Part shown: piece after piece, positions 16,588-25,129 of the stretch
Layout: each line of letters begins with the position of its first letter
Numbering within the stretch: the first letter of the stretch is position 1
NCBI GenBank assembly: GCA_002314755.1
Contig: DCHC01000009.1
Span: 57,795 to 108,492 of the forward strand
DNA length: 50,698 nt
Source of the DNA: Faecalibacterium sp. UBA1762
Lineage (GTDB): Bacteria; Bacillota; Clostridia; Oscillospirales; Ruminococcaceae
Direction: 5' to 3'
Position numbers and translations under genes: made by a program
Notes under the pieces: model-generated
Database searches by the model: none
What the model was told of the DNA's origin: nothing
What the model saw: the letters and a program-made list of their open reading frames with translations, nothing else

Positions 16588-18297
16588 ATGAAAAAAAGTT
16601 TTATGTTAAAAGGAGTTTCCCTGCTTTTAAGCATTTCCATGGCTCTGGGGTTGTCATCCTGTGCGGCGCGCACGGAGGAACAACCCTTACCGGGTGAGGA
16701 GGAGCAGATCGACAGGCAGCCGATCGAGCTTTCGCAGCAGGAGTTTATTCTGCCGTGGTATCGCAGTGAGGGATACAACCCATACATGACAAACAACAGT
16801 CTGACCTTGCAGCTTTCAGACCTGCTATTTGAAAAGCTGGTGGTAATCGACCCGAACGGAGAGCTGGAATGGCGTGCGTTAACCGGATATAGCATACAGG
16901 GCCTGTCGGTGACACTGAAAGTAAATACTTCTCTGTGTTATACGGACGGAACACATATCGGCGTACAGGATGTGGCTGCAGTGCTTCAGGCCGCAAGGGT
17001 CAGCAGTATGTATGGGGCGCGGTTTTCCAACGTGGAAAATGTAACCGTACCGGAGGGTTCAACAGATACTGTGGAAATAACGCTTTATCAACCGGATGTA
17101 CGGTTTTGCTGGTTGCTGGATATACCGGTTATGCCGGCCGAACAGGTTACAGCGCAAAAACCTATGACCAGCGCCCGATATACCTATGCTAAGGACGCCG
17201 ACGCGTTAGTGCCGGATCCGTTGAGGGCAGAGCTTGCGCCGTTTGATAGAATTGAACTGTGGGAGATGACCGGAAAGGATGCCCTATCCGGTAGTATGAA
17301 TATCGGCGCAATCAGTCTGTATGCCACAGAGGATGAAAGTTGTGCCAACGGAATGGGCTCCAGTAGGCAGGCCGGTTTTTACACTAATACGTTGGTATTC
17401 TTAGGCTTTAATGCCCATACAACCGCTATGGAAACCAAATATCTGGAGGACGGTACCCCGACACAGGTTGCGGTATCGACAGGAGTCAGCCCGCTGGTGG
17501 CATCGGCAACGGGTAGACAAATTATCAATAGTCTGCTGGACCGTACGCAGCTGCTGGAGAAGGTCTATTATAATCAGGGGCATGTTGCCACCGGTTTTTT
17601 TAACACAGTGGGCGCTGCTGCGGGGGATGGTATGTTTTCCGCTTCTGCTCAGCCGGAGGAGGTACAACAAAAACTGGAGCAGCTGGGGTATACTCTTGGC
17701 ATGGACGATATGTGGTATCTGCCGCCGGAAGAAAAAAAGACTGATGCGGGTTCCGCAGAGGACACTCAGCAAAAGCAGGACAGTACAGAGAACAGTCTGA
17801 CCAAGGTGAATTTGCGTCTGGTGGTGTATAGCGGTTCCAGTTATAAGCGGTATCTGGCACAGATGGTTGCCGATACTTTGACCAGTGCAGGGCTTCAAGT
17901 AGAGCTGATAGAGTGCGTTTCCATGGAAAATTATCTGCAGAAGCTGAATTCCAAGGAATTTGATATGTACATCGGCGAGATAAAGTTGTATAATAATATG
18001 GATTTAGGGGCGTTTTTCAAACCGGACGGTGCAGCAGCTTTTTGTCTGCAGCTGCCGGAAACCCTAACCCAGGCATATGCAAGATGGCGTGCGGGCAGTA
18101 GCACAACATCGGTCATGGAAAGCCTTTTGACAAAGGAGATGCCCTGGGCGCCGCTTTTGTGGCGCAGCGGTATGCTGTATTACAGTAAGAAGCTGACCGG
18201 TTTTACTCCTTCTGAAAGCAGCGTATTCTACGGGATGGAAAACATCTCACTCGCCGCGGAGGAAGTAAGTGAAACAGACGCCGATATCCCCTCTTGA
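16588..18297 (+). CDS. Family 5 (peptide/nickel-type) substrate-binding lipoprotein, orphan
   Basis: A 569-residue extracytoplasmic binding protein with lipoprotein signal (residues 1-24; lipobox LSSC, Cys25). The mature part has the SBP_bac_5 pattern: LQLSDLLFEKLVVIDPNGELEWR, then an IINSLLDRTQLLEKVYYNQG segment (each shown only in part here) and a second lobe with VNLRLVVYSGSSYKRYLAQMV. An acidic, Gln/Ser-rich linker near residues 385-405 joins the lobes. No permease or ATPase genes accompany it, so it either feeds a transporter encoded elsewhere or has become a sensor. ATG at 16588 is preferred over 16558 because the signal peptide begins there. Confidence 0.8.
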   Translation: MKKSFMLKGVSLLLSISMALGLSSCAARTEEQPLPGEEEQIDRQPIELSQQEFILPWYRSEGYNPYMTNNSLTLQLSDLLFEKLVVIDPNGELEWRALTGYSIQGLSVTLKVNTSLCYTDGTHIGVQDVAAVLQAARVSSMYGARFSNVENVTVPEGSTDTVEITLYQPDVRFCWLLDIPVMPAEQVTAQKPMTSARYTYAKDADALVPDPLRAELAPFDRIELWEMTGKDALSGSMNIGAISLYATEDESCANGMGSSRQAGFYTNTLVFLGFNAHTTAMETKYLEDGTPTQVAVSTGVSPLVASATGRQIINSLLDRTQLLEKVYYNQGHVATGFFNTVGAAAGDGMFSASAQPEEVQQKLEQLGYTLGMDDMWYLPPEEKKTDAGSAEDTQQKQDSTENSLTKVNLRLVVYSGSSYKRYLAQMVADTLTSAGLQVELIECVSMENYLQKLNSKEFDMYIGEIKLYNNMDLGAFFKPDGAAAFCLQLPETLTQAYARWRAGSSTTSVMESLLTKEMPWAPLLWRSGMLYYSKKLTGFTPSESSVFYGMENISLAAEEVSETDADIPS

Positions 18298-18321
18298 ACC
18301 GAAAAGGGAGTGTATTGATTT

Positions 18322-18672
18322 ATGATCCAGATGCAAACCCCCTTGGGCAAAATTTGCCTCTCGGGCAATTGCTTTGCCGAGCTTGTCAGCAATGCAGCCC
18401 AGACCTGCTACGGCGTGGCTGAGATGGCTCCCTGCGGAGCTGCAGACCGTGCCGCGAACAGCCTGTTTCCCGAGCTTGCGCCGGAAAAAGGTGTACGGGT
18501 CACACAGGAAAATGAAAAATTGCAGATAGAACTGCATATCAAGGTCACCTACGGAATCAATATCAATGCAATTGTAAAAAGCATTATCCACAAGGTTAAG
18601 TACGCTGTGGAGGATACAACCGGGCTGCCGGTCGGGCAGATAACGGTTTCCGTGGATGATATCGTGGTTTAA
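18322..18672 (+). CDS. Asp23/Gls24 family protein
   Basis: A 116-residue cytoplasmic protein of the Asp23/Gls24 envelope-stress group. Typical pieces are GKICLSGNCFAELVSNAAQTCYGVAEM (read in two parts, residues about 9-35), HIKVTYGININAI (about 72-84) and VGQITVSVDDIVV at the C-terminus. Small members of this family (YloU type) are nearly always encoded directly before the DAK-domain fatty acid kinase gene, as here. AAAAGGGAG precedes the ATG. Precise role unknown; larger relatives sit on the membrane. Confidence 0.9.
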   Translation: MIQMQTPLGKICLSGNCFAELVSNAAQTCYGVAEMAPCGAADRAANSLFPELAPEKGVRVTQENEKLQIELHIKVTYGININAIVKSIIHKVKYAVEDTTGLPVGQITVSVDDIVV

Positions 18673-18752
18673 ACGCAGTATGCGGCGAGGCAATTTTACA
18701 GTGTCGCAGCGGTAAACCGGTTGACCAAAAGAGACAAAGGAGTTTTCTGAAA

Positions 18753-20444
18753 ATGATAAACGGATCCTGCCTGCGGGACGCTTTGATTTCCGCAGCCAAC
18801 AATCTGCAAAATCTGAAGGCGAGTGTCGATGAGCTGAATGTGTTCCCTGTTCCTGACGGCGATACCGGCACCAATATGAGTATGACAGTATGCGCTGCCC
18901 GCAGGGAACTGGAACAGTTGCCTGACGGTTGTACGGTGGCACAGACTGCACAGGTTACCGCTTCTGCCATGCTACGGGGTGCCCGGGGCAACTCCGGTGT
19001 AATCACCAGCCTGCTTTTTCGCGGTTTTTCCAAGGCATTGGCGGGTAAGATCCAGGCGCAGCCGCAGGATATTGCCGCGGCACTGGCATCCGGTGTGGAA
19101 GCTGCCTATAAAGCAGTTATGAAGCCTACCGAGGGCACTATTCTGACAGTTGCACGGGTGGCAAGCGAAAAGGCTGCCGCCTACCTGGCAGCAACACAGG
19201 CCCCGGAAATGGACGGGATCTGGAAAGAGATTATTGACGGCGCGGAGGATGCCCTGGCGCACACCCCCGAGCAGCTACCCGTTTTGGCCAAGGCCGGTGT
19301 AGTCGATGCCGGTGGTCAGGGCTTTTGCCATATTTTGGCGGGTATGTACGCAGTGATCTGTGGCAACGGTATCATCCCCTGTGAGGAGGCACCGGCACCT
19401 AAGAAAAAAAGCACCGCCAATGTGGGCAAAGGCGTTTTCAATGCGGAATTGAACCCGGATATTACCAACGGCTATTGCACCGAGTTTATTGTCAACAAGA
19501 ATGCGGACAGCCCTAGCGCGGATAAGCTTCGTGCTTTTTTGGAGAGCGTCGGTGACTGTGTTGTGGTGGTGGAGGATGAGGAGATCATCAAATCTCATGT
19601 GCACACTGCCGACCCCGGCAAGGTGATCAGCCATGCGCTTGGCTACGGTTATCTGACCAACATGAAAATTGAAAATATGCATGAGCAGTTTGAAGCCCGT
19701 CAGGCAGAGGGAAAAGGTCTGGAAAAGCAGGCCGAAGCGGAGGAAAACCCCACCGAGTTCCCGTATGCTGCAGTGGATGACAGCCGTGCTTATGGCTTTG
19801 TTTCAGTTTGTGCAGGCGAGGGCTTGGCCAGCCTTTTCGGTGAGCTGGGCGTAGATGCCGTGGTCAGCGGCGGACAGACCATGAACCCTTCTACCGACAG
19901 TATTCTGCAGGCTGTACAGAGCGTTCCGGCAAAAACCGTATTTGTACTGCCAAACAATAAGAATATCATTATGGCTGCAGAGCAGGCAGCGCCTTTGGCC
20001 GATCGCCGGGTGGTTGTACTGCCTACCCGTACGGTTCCTCAGGGCGTTACCGCTATGCTAAACTTTGACCCGGACGGTAAGGTCGAAGTGAACCAAATGA
20101 TGATGATGGACGCCGCTGACGGCGTATCTACCGGTTTGATAACCTACGCCGCTCGCAACAGCGATTTTGACGGGCATAAAATTAAAAAAGGCGAAATATT
20201 AGCACTGGAGAACGGCAAGCTTGCCTTTACCGATAAGGAAGTGGAGCATGCGGTTTTGAAACTGGCAAAGAATATGGTCACCAAAAACAGCAGCCTTGTC
20301 ACCCTGTATAGTGGCGAAGATGTCTCGGAACAGGAGGGCGAAGCCATGAGCGAGACCCTGCGAATAAAGCTGGGCGGCAATCAGGATGTCACGCATGTTC
20401 ACGGTGGCCAACCGGTATATTACTATATGATCTCGGTGGAATAA
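18753..20444 (+). CDS. fakA: Fatty acid kinase catalytic subunit FakA (DAK2-domain, YloV-like)
   Basis: A 563-residue ATP-binding subunit that phosphorylates fatty acids presented by a FakB protein, allowing exogenous fatty acids into phospholipids. The N-terminal DhaL-type domain shows LNVFPVPDGDTGTNM (about 28-42), with the Asp residues that chelate Mg-ATP, and RGARGNSGVI (about 75-84). The middle domain has the FNAELNPDITNGYCTEFIV stretch (split near residue 240), and the C-terminal EDD-like domain carries VVSGGQTMNPSTDSIL (about 370-385) typical of the family. It lies after the Asp23/Gls24 gene and before recG, the standard order in Bacillota. AAAGGAG precedes the ATG. Confidence 0.93.
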   Translation: MINGSCLRDALISAANNLQNLKASVDELNVFPVPDGDTGTNMSMTVCAARRELEQLPDGCTVAQTAQVTASAMLRGARGNSGVITSLLFRGFSKALAGKIQAQPQDIAAALASGVEAAYKAVMKPTEGTILTVARVASEKAAAYLAATQAPEMDGIWKEIIDGAEDALAHTPEQLPVLAKAGVVDAGGQGFCHILAGMYAVICGNGIIPCEEAPAPKKKSTANVGKGVFNAELNPDITNGYCTEFIVNKNADSPSADKLRAFLESVGDCVVVVEDEEIIKSHVHTADPGKVISHALGYGYLTNMKIENMHEQFEARQAEGKGLEKQAEAEENPTEFPYAAVDDSRAYGFVSVCAGEGLASLFGELGVDAVVSGGQTMNPSTDSILQAVQSVPAKTVFVLPNNKNIIMAAEQAAPLADRRVVVLPTRTVPQGVTAMLNFDPDGKVEVNQMMMMDAADGVSTGLITYAARNSDFDGHKIKKGEILALENGKLAFTDKEVEHAVLKLAKNMVTKNSSLVTLYSGEDVSEQEGEAMSETLRIKLGGNQDVTHVHGGQPVYYYMISVE

Positions 20445-20474
20445 TACCCGCGGATCTTGAAACAAACGCCAGAT

Positions 20475-20509
20475 GGCACAGACTGCGGCAAACAGTCTGT
20501 GCCGTTTTT
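20475..20509 (+). terminator. Terminator after fakA
   Basis: GGCACAGACTG (20475-20485) and CAGTCTGTGCC (20493-20503) form a perfect 11-bp stem followed by G and five Ts. Confidence 0.88.
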
Positions 20510-20556
20510 ATAAAAAAGCGTGGCAACGCTGTGCGATAAAAAAGGGAGGGAAATCC

Positions 20557-22671
20557 ATGCGGCTTACCGATTCCGTCATGACCGTGAAGGGCATCGGCAG
20601 CTCCCTTGCGTTAAAATATCAAAAGATAGGGATTACTACGGTAGGAGAGCTGCTGACGCTGTATCCCCGTGGCTATATGGATTTTACGCATCCCTACCCA
20701 GTTGCCGACGCTCCCTATGATACGGCGTGTGTTGTGGTTGCGACAGTGTGGGGCATTGGTGAGCTGCGGCGTTTACCCGGACCGGGAAAGCGAACCATGG
20801 TCAAGGTCTCTGCCGGTGATGATACAGCAGGATTAGTCATCACCTTTTTTAATAACCCCTATGCGGTACAAAAACTGCATGTGGGGCAGTCTTACTATTT
20901 TTTTGGGAAATTTGCCGGAAAAATGACGCAGCGGGAGATTGTTGCCCCGGTAATCCGTCCGGTACAGGGCGGGACGGATAGCGGGCACTTTGTTCAGCAG
21001 CAAAACGGAGAACTGCAATCGATTGAGGGTGTGGCGGAGGCCGCCAGTACACCCGGGCTGGTGGCAGTTTACCCACAGACGGCAGGCCTCTCCAGTCAGA
21101 GCATTGCCAGGGCGGTTCGGTGGGTATTGCAAAATTTGCCCAAACAGGCTTTTGAAGACCCCTTGCCCGAGGAGCTGATACAAAAATACCGTCTTGGCAG
21201 TCAGGAACAGGCAATCCGTACGGTACACGCGCCGGCAAATCAGCAAAGTCTCGCGGCAGCGCGCAGACGGCTGGCTTTTCAAGAACTGTTTATTTTGCAG
21301 CTTGGTATGGCGCGTATGCGTCATCGAAGCCGCATTCAGATCGCTCCGCGTATATTTACGGGTCAAGAGGTCATACAGGAATTTTATGGTTCCCTGCCCT
21401 ATTCCCCGACGGATGCTCAGCGCCGATGTATCAAAGAAATCTTGCAGGATCTAAATGGCCCGACTCCTATGAACAGGTTGCTGCAGGGGGATGTAGGCAG
21501 CGGAAAAACTATGGTGGCTGCCGCGGCGATAGTTCAGGCGGCAAAGGCTGGTTGGCAGTCGGCACTTATGGCGCCGACAGAAATACTTGCGCGGCAGCAT
21601 GCGCAAAACCTGCAAAAAATGCTCAGCAGTTTTGGGGTGCAGGTGGTGTTGCTTACCGGGACATTAAAGGCTGCCGAACGTAGGCAAACCCTGCAGCAGA
21701 TAGCAGACGGCACAGCCGGGTTGGTGGTCGGTACGCATGCGGTAATCGGCGAAAATGTTCAGTTTGACAGACTGGGTTTGGTTATCGCCGACGAGCAGCA
21801 CCGGTTTGGCGTGCGGCAGCGGACTGCTTTGGCAAGTAAAGGAAATCACCCTCATATTCTGGTCATGAGTGCTACCCCTATTCCGCGCACATTGGGCCTG
21901 CTGCTGTACGGAGAGCTGGATATCAGCATTCTGGATGAGCTGCCGCCCGGTCGAACCCCGGTAAAAACCTATACGGTGACAACAGCATTACGCAGCCGTA
22001 TGTTCGGCTTTATTACCCGGCAGTTGGCGGCAGGACGCCAGGCGTATCTTGTTTGTCCAGCCATCGAGGAAACCGAGAGTGAGCTGCAAAGTGTGAATGA
22101 ATACCTGGAAAAGGTTGCGGTTCCTTTGTTGCCCGGTTACAGGGTGGGTCTGGTACACGGCAAGATGAAAAGTGAACAGAAGGCAGCTGTCATGACGGAT
22201 TTTGCTGCGCATAGACTGGATGTGCTCTGCTCTACCACCGTAATAGAGGTGGGCGTAGATGTGCCGAACGCAAATATTATGGTGATTGAAAACGCAGAGC
22301 GTTACGGGCTTTCTACCCTGCATCAGCTGCGGGGGCGGGTTGGCCGGGGCGGCGGCGAGGCCTGGTGTATTCTGGTCAGCGACCATGAGGGAGAAGAAAC
22401 CAGACAGCGTTTGGAAAAACTGTGTTCCACCACGGATGGCTTTGCCATTGCCCGATTTGACCTGGAAACCCGAGGCCCCGGTGATTTCTTTGGCAGTCGG
22501 CAACACGGTCTGCCACAGCTGCACTGCGCAGATTTGGTGCGGGACGCCCGTATGCTTGAGGTTGCGCATGCGGAAGCAGACGCACTGCTGGCCGGAGATG
22601 AAGAGCTACAGGACCATCCAATTCTTTCGGCAGCGGTGGATGCTCTTTTCCGGGACGGAGAGAGAAACTGA
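20557..22671 (+). CDS. recG: ATP-dependent DNA helicase RecG
   Basis: A 704-residue superfamily 2 helicase that remodels stalled forks and Holliday junctions. The N-terminal wedge (OB-fold) domain is followed by motif I LLQGDVGSGKT (about 308-318), motif Ia APTEILA, a DEEQ-type box written ADEQHRFGVRQR (about 410-421), motif III MSATPIPRT, motif V CSTTVIEVGVDVPNA, and motif VI QLRGRVGRG; the C-terminal TRG-like region (GPGDFFGSRQHG) is present. ATG at 20557 is chosen since AAGGGAGGG lies just upstream; the frame is open to 20473 but overlaps the fakA terminator there. Length is normal for RecG. Confidence 0.96.
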   Translation: MRLTDSVMTVKGIGSSLALKYQKIGITTVGELLTLYPRGYMDFTHPYPVADAPYDTACVVVATVWGIGELRRLPGPGKRTMVKVSAGDDTAGLVITFFNNPYAVQKLHVGQSYYFFGKFAGKMTQREIVAPVIRPVQGGTDSGHFVQQQNGELQSIEGVAEAASTPGLVAVYPQTAGLSSQSIARAVRWVLQNLPKQAFEDPLPEELIQKYRLGSQEQAIRTVHAPANQQSLAAARRRLAFQELFILQLGMARMRHRSRIQIAPRIFTGQEVIQEFYGSLPYSPTDAQRRCIKEILQDLNGPTPMNRLLQGDVGSGKTMVAAAAIVQAAKAGWQSALMAPTEILARQHAQNLQKMLSSFGVQVVLLTGTLKAAERRQTLQQIADGTAGLVVGTHAVIGENVQFDRLGLVIADEQHRFGVRQRTALASKGNHPHILVMSATPIPRTLGLLLYGELDISILDELPPGRTPVKTYTVTTALRSRMFGFITRQLAAGRQAYLVCPAIEETESELQSVNEYLEKVAVPLLPGYRVGLVHGKMKSEQKAAVMTDFAAHRLDVLCSTTVIEVGVDVPNANIMVIENAERYGLSTLHQLRGRVGRGGGEAWCILVSDHEGEETRQRLEKLCSTTDGFAIARFDLETRGPGDFFGSRQHGLPQLHCADLVRDARMLEVAHAEADALLAGDEELQDHPILSAAVDALFRDGERN

Positions 22672-22751
22672 TTTTTCTGTCGGTTTGGCGGAGACGGTGA
22701 GATATGTTAAAAAAATAACCAATTTCGTAGGTGCGTTTTCCGCGAAACAAA

Positions 22752-22797
22752 ACAAAATGCCAAACTTGTAAAAACAGGGTATAAAAACCCATTTTGT
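22752..22797. other. Nested inverted repeat between recG and pgk promoter
   Basis: ACAAAATG (22752-22759) and CATTTTGT (22790-22797) form an 8-bp repeat, with GGGT (22777-22780) and ACCC (22787-22790) inside. No T-run follows. It lies upstream of the pgk -35, so it is either the 3' end of recG RNA or a binding site. Confidence 0.35.
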
Positions 22798-22810
22798 CGG
22801 TGTTTAAGGC

Positions 22811-22839
22811 TTGATAAATTCGCCGATTTTGTTTATACT
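22811..22839 (+). promoter_or_regulatory. Sigma-A promoter of the pgk-tpiA-gpmI operon
   Basis: TTGATA at 22811-22816, 17-bp spacer, TATACT at 22834-22839. Expected start near 22846. Confidence 0.8.
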
Positions 22840-22845
22840 GTTATG

Positions 22846-22884
22846 AGGAGAAAAGCGGGTGCATATCGGTTTTGGTATTCTCCT
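22846..22884 (+). promoter_or_regulatory. 5'-end stem-loop of the pgk leader
   Basis: AGGAGAA (22846-22852), at the predicted transcript start, pairs with TTCTCCT (22878-22884). A 5'-terminal stem is a known stabilising feature of abundant mRNAs in Bacillota; here it is inferred. Confidence 0.45.
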
Positions 22885-22942
22885 GCATCAAACTGAAAAA
22901 GTTTTATTTTCCCGATCATTAAACTAAAAGGAGAGTATTACA

Positions 22943-24154
22943 ATGAGCAACTTAGGTAAAGTCACTGTGGACGATCTGAATGTCAAAGGTAAGCGCGTAC
23001 TGGTTCGTGTGGATTTCAATGTTCCCATGAAGGACGGTGTCATCACCAATGATAACCGTATCCAGGCTGCTCTGCCTACCATTAAAAAGCTGATTGCCGA
23101 TGGCGGTAAGGTCATTCTGTGCAGCCATCTGGGTAAGCCCAAGAACGGCCCCGAGGCAAAGTTCAGCCTGGCACCCTGCGCTGTTCGTTTGGGTGAGCTG
23201 CTGGATAAAGAGGTCGTTTTTGCCGATGACGACACTGTCGTAGGCGATAATGCCCGTGCCGCTGTTTCCGCCATGCAGGACGGCGATGTTGTCCTGCTGC
23301 AGAACACCCGTTTCCGCGCAGAGGAGACCAAGAACGGTGAGGCCTTCAGCAAGGAGCTGGCTTCTTTGGCCGAGGTATATGTTAACGATGCTTTTGGCTC
23401 CGCACACCGCGCACACTGCTCTACCGTCGGTGTCACCGAGTATATCAAGGATACAGCCGTCGGTTATCTGATGGCAAAAGAGATCGAGTTCCTAGGTAAC
23501 GCCGTTGAGAAACCTATCCGTCCCTTCCTGGCCATTTTGGGCGGCGCAAAGGTTGCCGATAAGCTGAATGTTATTGATAACCTGCTGACCAAGGTTGACA
23601 CCTTGATTATCGGCGGCGGTATGGCTTACACCTTTATTAAGGCTCAGGGCTACGGTGTCGGCAACAGTCTGTGCGACGACACGAAGCTGGACTACTGCAA
23701 AGAGATGATCGAGAAGGCAAAGGCTAACGGCGTCAAGCTGCTGCTGCCGGTTGATACCACCTGTGTCAAGGCTTTTCCCGACCCCATTGATGCAGCTGTT
23801 GAGACTGTGATCGTTCCCGTTACCGAGATCCCGGCAGACATGGAAGGCTGCGACATTGGCCCCAAGACCATGGAGCTATTTGCCGAGGCTGCAAAGACCG
23901 CAAAGACCGTTGTATGGAACGGACCTATGGGCGTGTTCGAGAACCCCGAACTGGCCAAGGGCACCATGGCTGTTGCCAAGGCTTTGGCAGAGACCGATGC
24001 CACCACCATTATTGGCGGCGGTGATTCTGCTGCAGCTGTTATGCAGTTGGGCTTTGCCGATAAGATGAGCCACATCTCCACCGGCGGCGGTGCTTCTTTG
24101 GAGTATCTGGAGGGTAAGGGTCTGCCCGGTGTTGACGCAATTGCCAACAACTGA
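22943..24154 (+). CDS. pgk: Phosphoglycerate kinase
   Basis: Glycolytic enzyme making ATP from 1,3-bisphosphoglycerate; 403 residues, a usual length. Substrate-binding residues are in RVDFNVPM (22-29), with SHLGKPKN (about 62-69) and NTRFRAEETKNGEAF (about 119-133) following; the hinge and nucleotide side show ILGGAKVADKL (about 196-206), WNGPMGVFE (about 324-332) and GGGDSAAAV (about 353-361). AAAAGGAG precedes the ATG. First gene of a glycolytic operon with tpiA and gpmI; gapA is not in the window. Codon choice is strongly biased, as expected for a highly expressed gene. Confidence 0.98.
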   Translation: MSNLGKVTVDDLNVKGKRVLVRVDFNVPMKDGVITNDNRIQAALPTIKKLIADGGKVILCSHLGKPKNGPEAKFSLAPCAVRLGELLDKEVVFADDDTVVGDNARAAVSAMQDGDVVLLQNTRFRAEETKNGEAFSKELASLAEVYVNDAFGSAHRAHCSTVGVTEYIKDTAVGYLMAKEIEFLGNAVEKPIRPFLAILGGAKVADKLNVIDNLLTKVDTLIIGGGMAYTFIKAQGYGVGNSLCDDTKLDYCKEMIEKAKANGVKLLLPVDTTCVKAFPDPIDAAVETVIVPVTEIPADMEGCDIGPKTMELFAEAAKTAKTVVWNGPMGVFENPELAKGTMAVAKALAETDATTIIGGGDSAAAVMQLGFADKMSHISTGGGASLEYLEGKGLPGVDAIANN

Positions 24155-24168
24155 TTTTTGTAAAAACT

Positions 24169-24209
24169 GCAGCCCCCGGTCGGATCGTCCGGTCCGGCTT
24201 CGGGGCTGC
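24169..24209 (+). other. Intercistronic hairpin between pgk and tpiA
   Basis: GCAGCCCC (24169-24176) pairs with GGGGCTGC (24202-24209); the loop is GC-rich with further CCGG pairing. No T-run, so probably an RNA-stability element or processing site. Confidence 0.65.
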
Positions 24210-24235
24210 TACAATAATTTAAAGAGGTATTTACC

Positions 24236-25003
24236 ATGAATAAGGCTACCCGTAAGGCAATTATTGCCGGCAACTGGAAAATGAACAAGACCCCCGCTCA
24301 GGCTGCTGTTCTGATCGATGAGATGCTGCCCTTGGTTAAGGATGCCGACTGTGAGGTCGTCATCTGTGTTCCCTATGTTGACCTGCCCATCGCTGTCGAA
24401 AAGTGCAAGGGCTCCAATATCCATGTAGGTGCTGAGAACGTTCACTTTAAGGCCAGCGGTGCATACACCGGCGAAATCAGTGCCGAAATGCTGAAAGAGG
24501 TCGGATGTGAGTACGTAATTACCGGCCACAGCGAGCGCCGTCAGTACTTCGGAGAGACCGATGAAACAGTGAACCTGCGTACTTTGGCTGGTCTGGCCGG
24601 CGGCTTGAAGGTGATTGTCTGTGTCGGTGAGACCCTGACCCAGCGTGAGCAGGGCATTACCGCAGAGTTGGTCGCCATGCAGACCAAAATCGCTTTGAAG
24701 GATGTCACCCCCGAGCAGATGAGCAATGTTGTTATTGCATACGAGCCTGTCTGGGCAATCGGTACCGGTAAGACCGCTACCTCTGACCAGGCACAGGAGG
24801 TTTGCGCCATCATCCGTGATGTGATTGCACAGTTGTACGGCAAAGAGATTGCCATGGCCACTACGGTACAGTACGGCGGCAGCATGAACGCCGGCAACTG
24901 TGATGAATTGCTCGGCAAGCTGGATGTGGATGGCGGCCTGATCGGCGGCGCTTCCTTGAAAGCTCCCGATTTCGCAACCATCGTTAAGGCTGCTTCCAAG
25001 TAA
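24236..25003 (+). CDS. tpiA: Triosephosphate isomerase
   Basis: Interconverts dihydroxyacetone phosphate and glyceraldehyde 3-phosphate; 255 residues. Catalytic and phosphate-binding elements are intact: AGNWKMNKT (11-19, catalytic Lys15), GHSERRQYFGE (about 96-106, His97-type electrophile), AYEPVWAIGTGKT (about 166-178, catalytic Glu168-type and the flexible loop), and QYGGSMNAGN plus GGLIGGASL near the C-terminus. AAAGAGG precedes the ATG. Middle gene of the glycolytic operon. Confidence 0.98.
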   Translation: MNKATRKAIIAGNWKMNKTPAQAAVLIDEMLPLVKDADCEVVICVPYVDLPIAVEKCKGSNIHVGAENVHFKASGAYTGEISAEMLKEVGCEYVITGHSERRQYFGETDETVNLRTLAGLAGGLKVIVCVGETLTQREQGITAELVAMQTKIALKDVTPEQMSNVVIAYEPVWAIGTGKTATSDQAQEVCAIIRDVIAQLYGKEIAMATTVQYGGSMNAGNCDELLGKLDVDGGLIGGASLKAPDFATIVKAASK

Positions 25004-25032
25004 TTAACAGCAGTATTATTGAAATCAAACGC

Positions 25033-25066
25033 CGGGGAGGCGGCGAAGCGGCCGCTTCCCCGTTTT
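25033..25066 (+). terminator. Hairpin with short T-run between tpiA and gpmI
   Basis: CGGGGAGGCGGC (25033-25044) pairs with GCCGCTTCCCCG (25051-25062) with one wobble, then TTTT. Likely a partial terminator that lowers gpmI expression relative to tpiA. Confidence 0.75.
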
Positions 25067-25129
25067 GTGTTTAAAAACTGTATGCGGCGGTCAGAAATAT
25101 CCGCCATATCAAGAAAGGAAAACCGTAAA

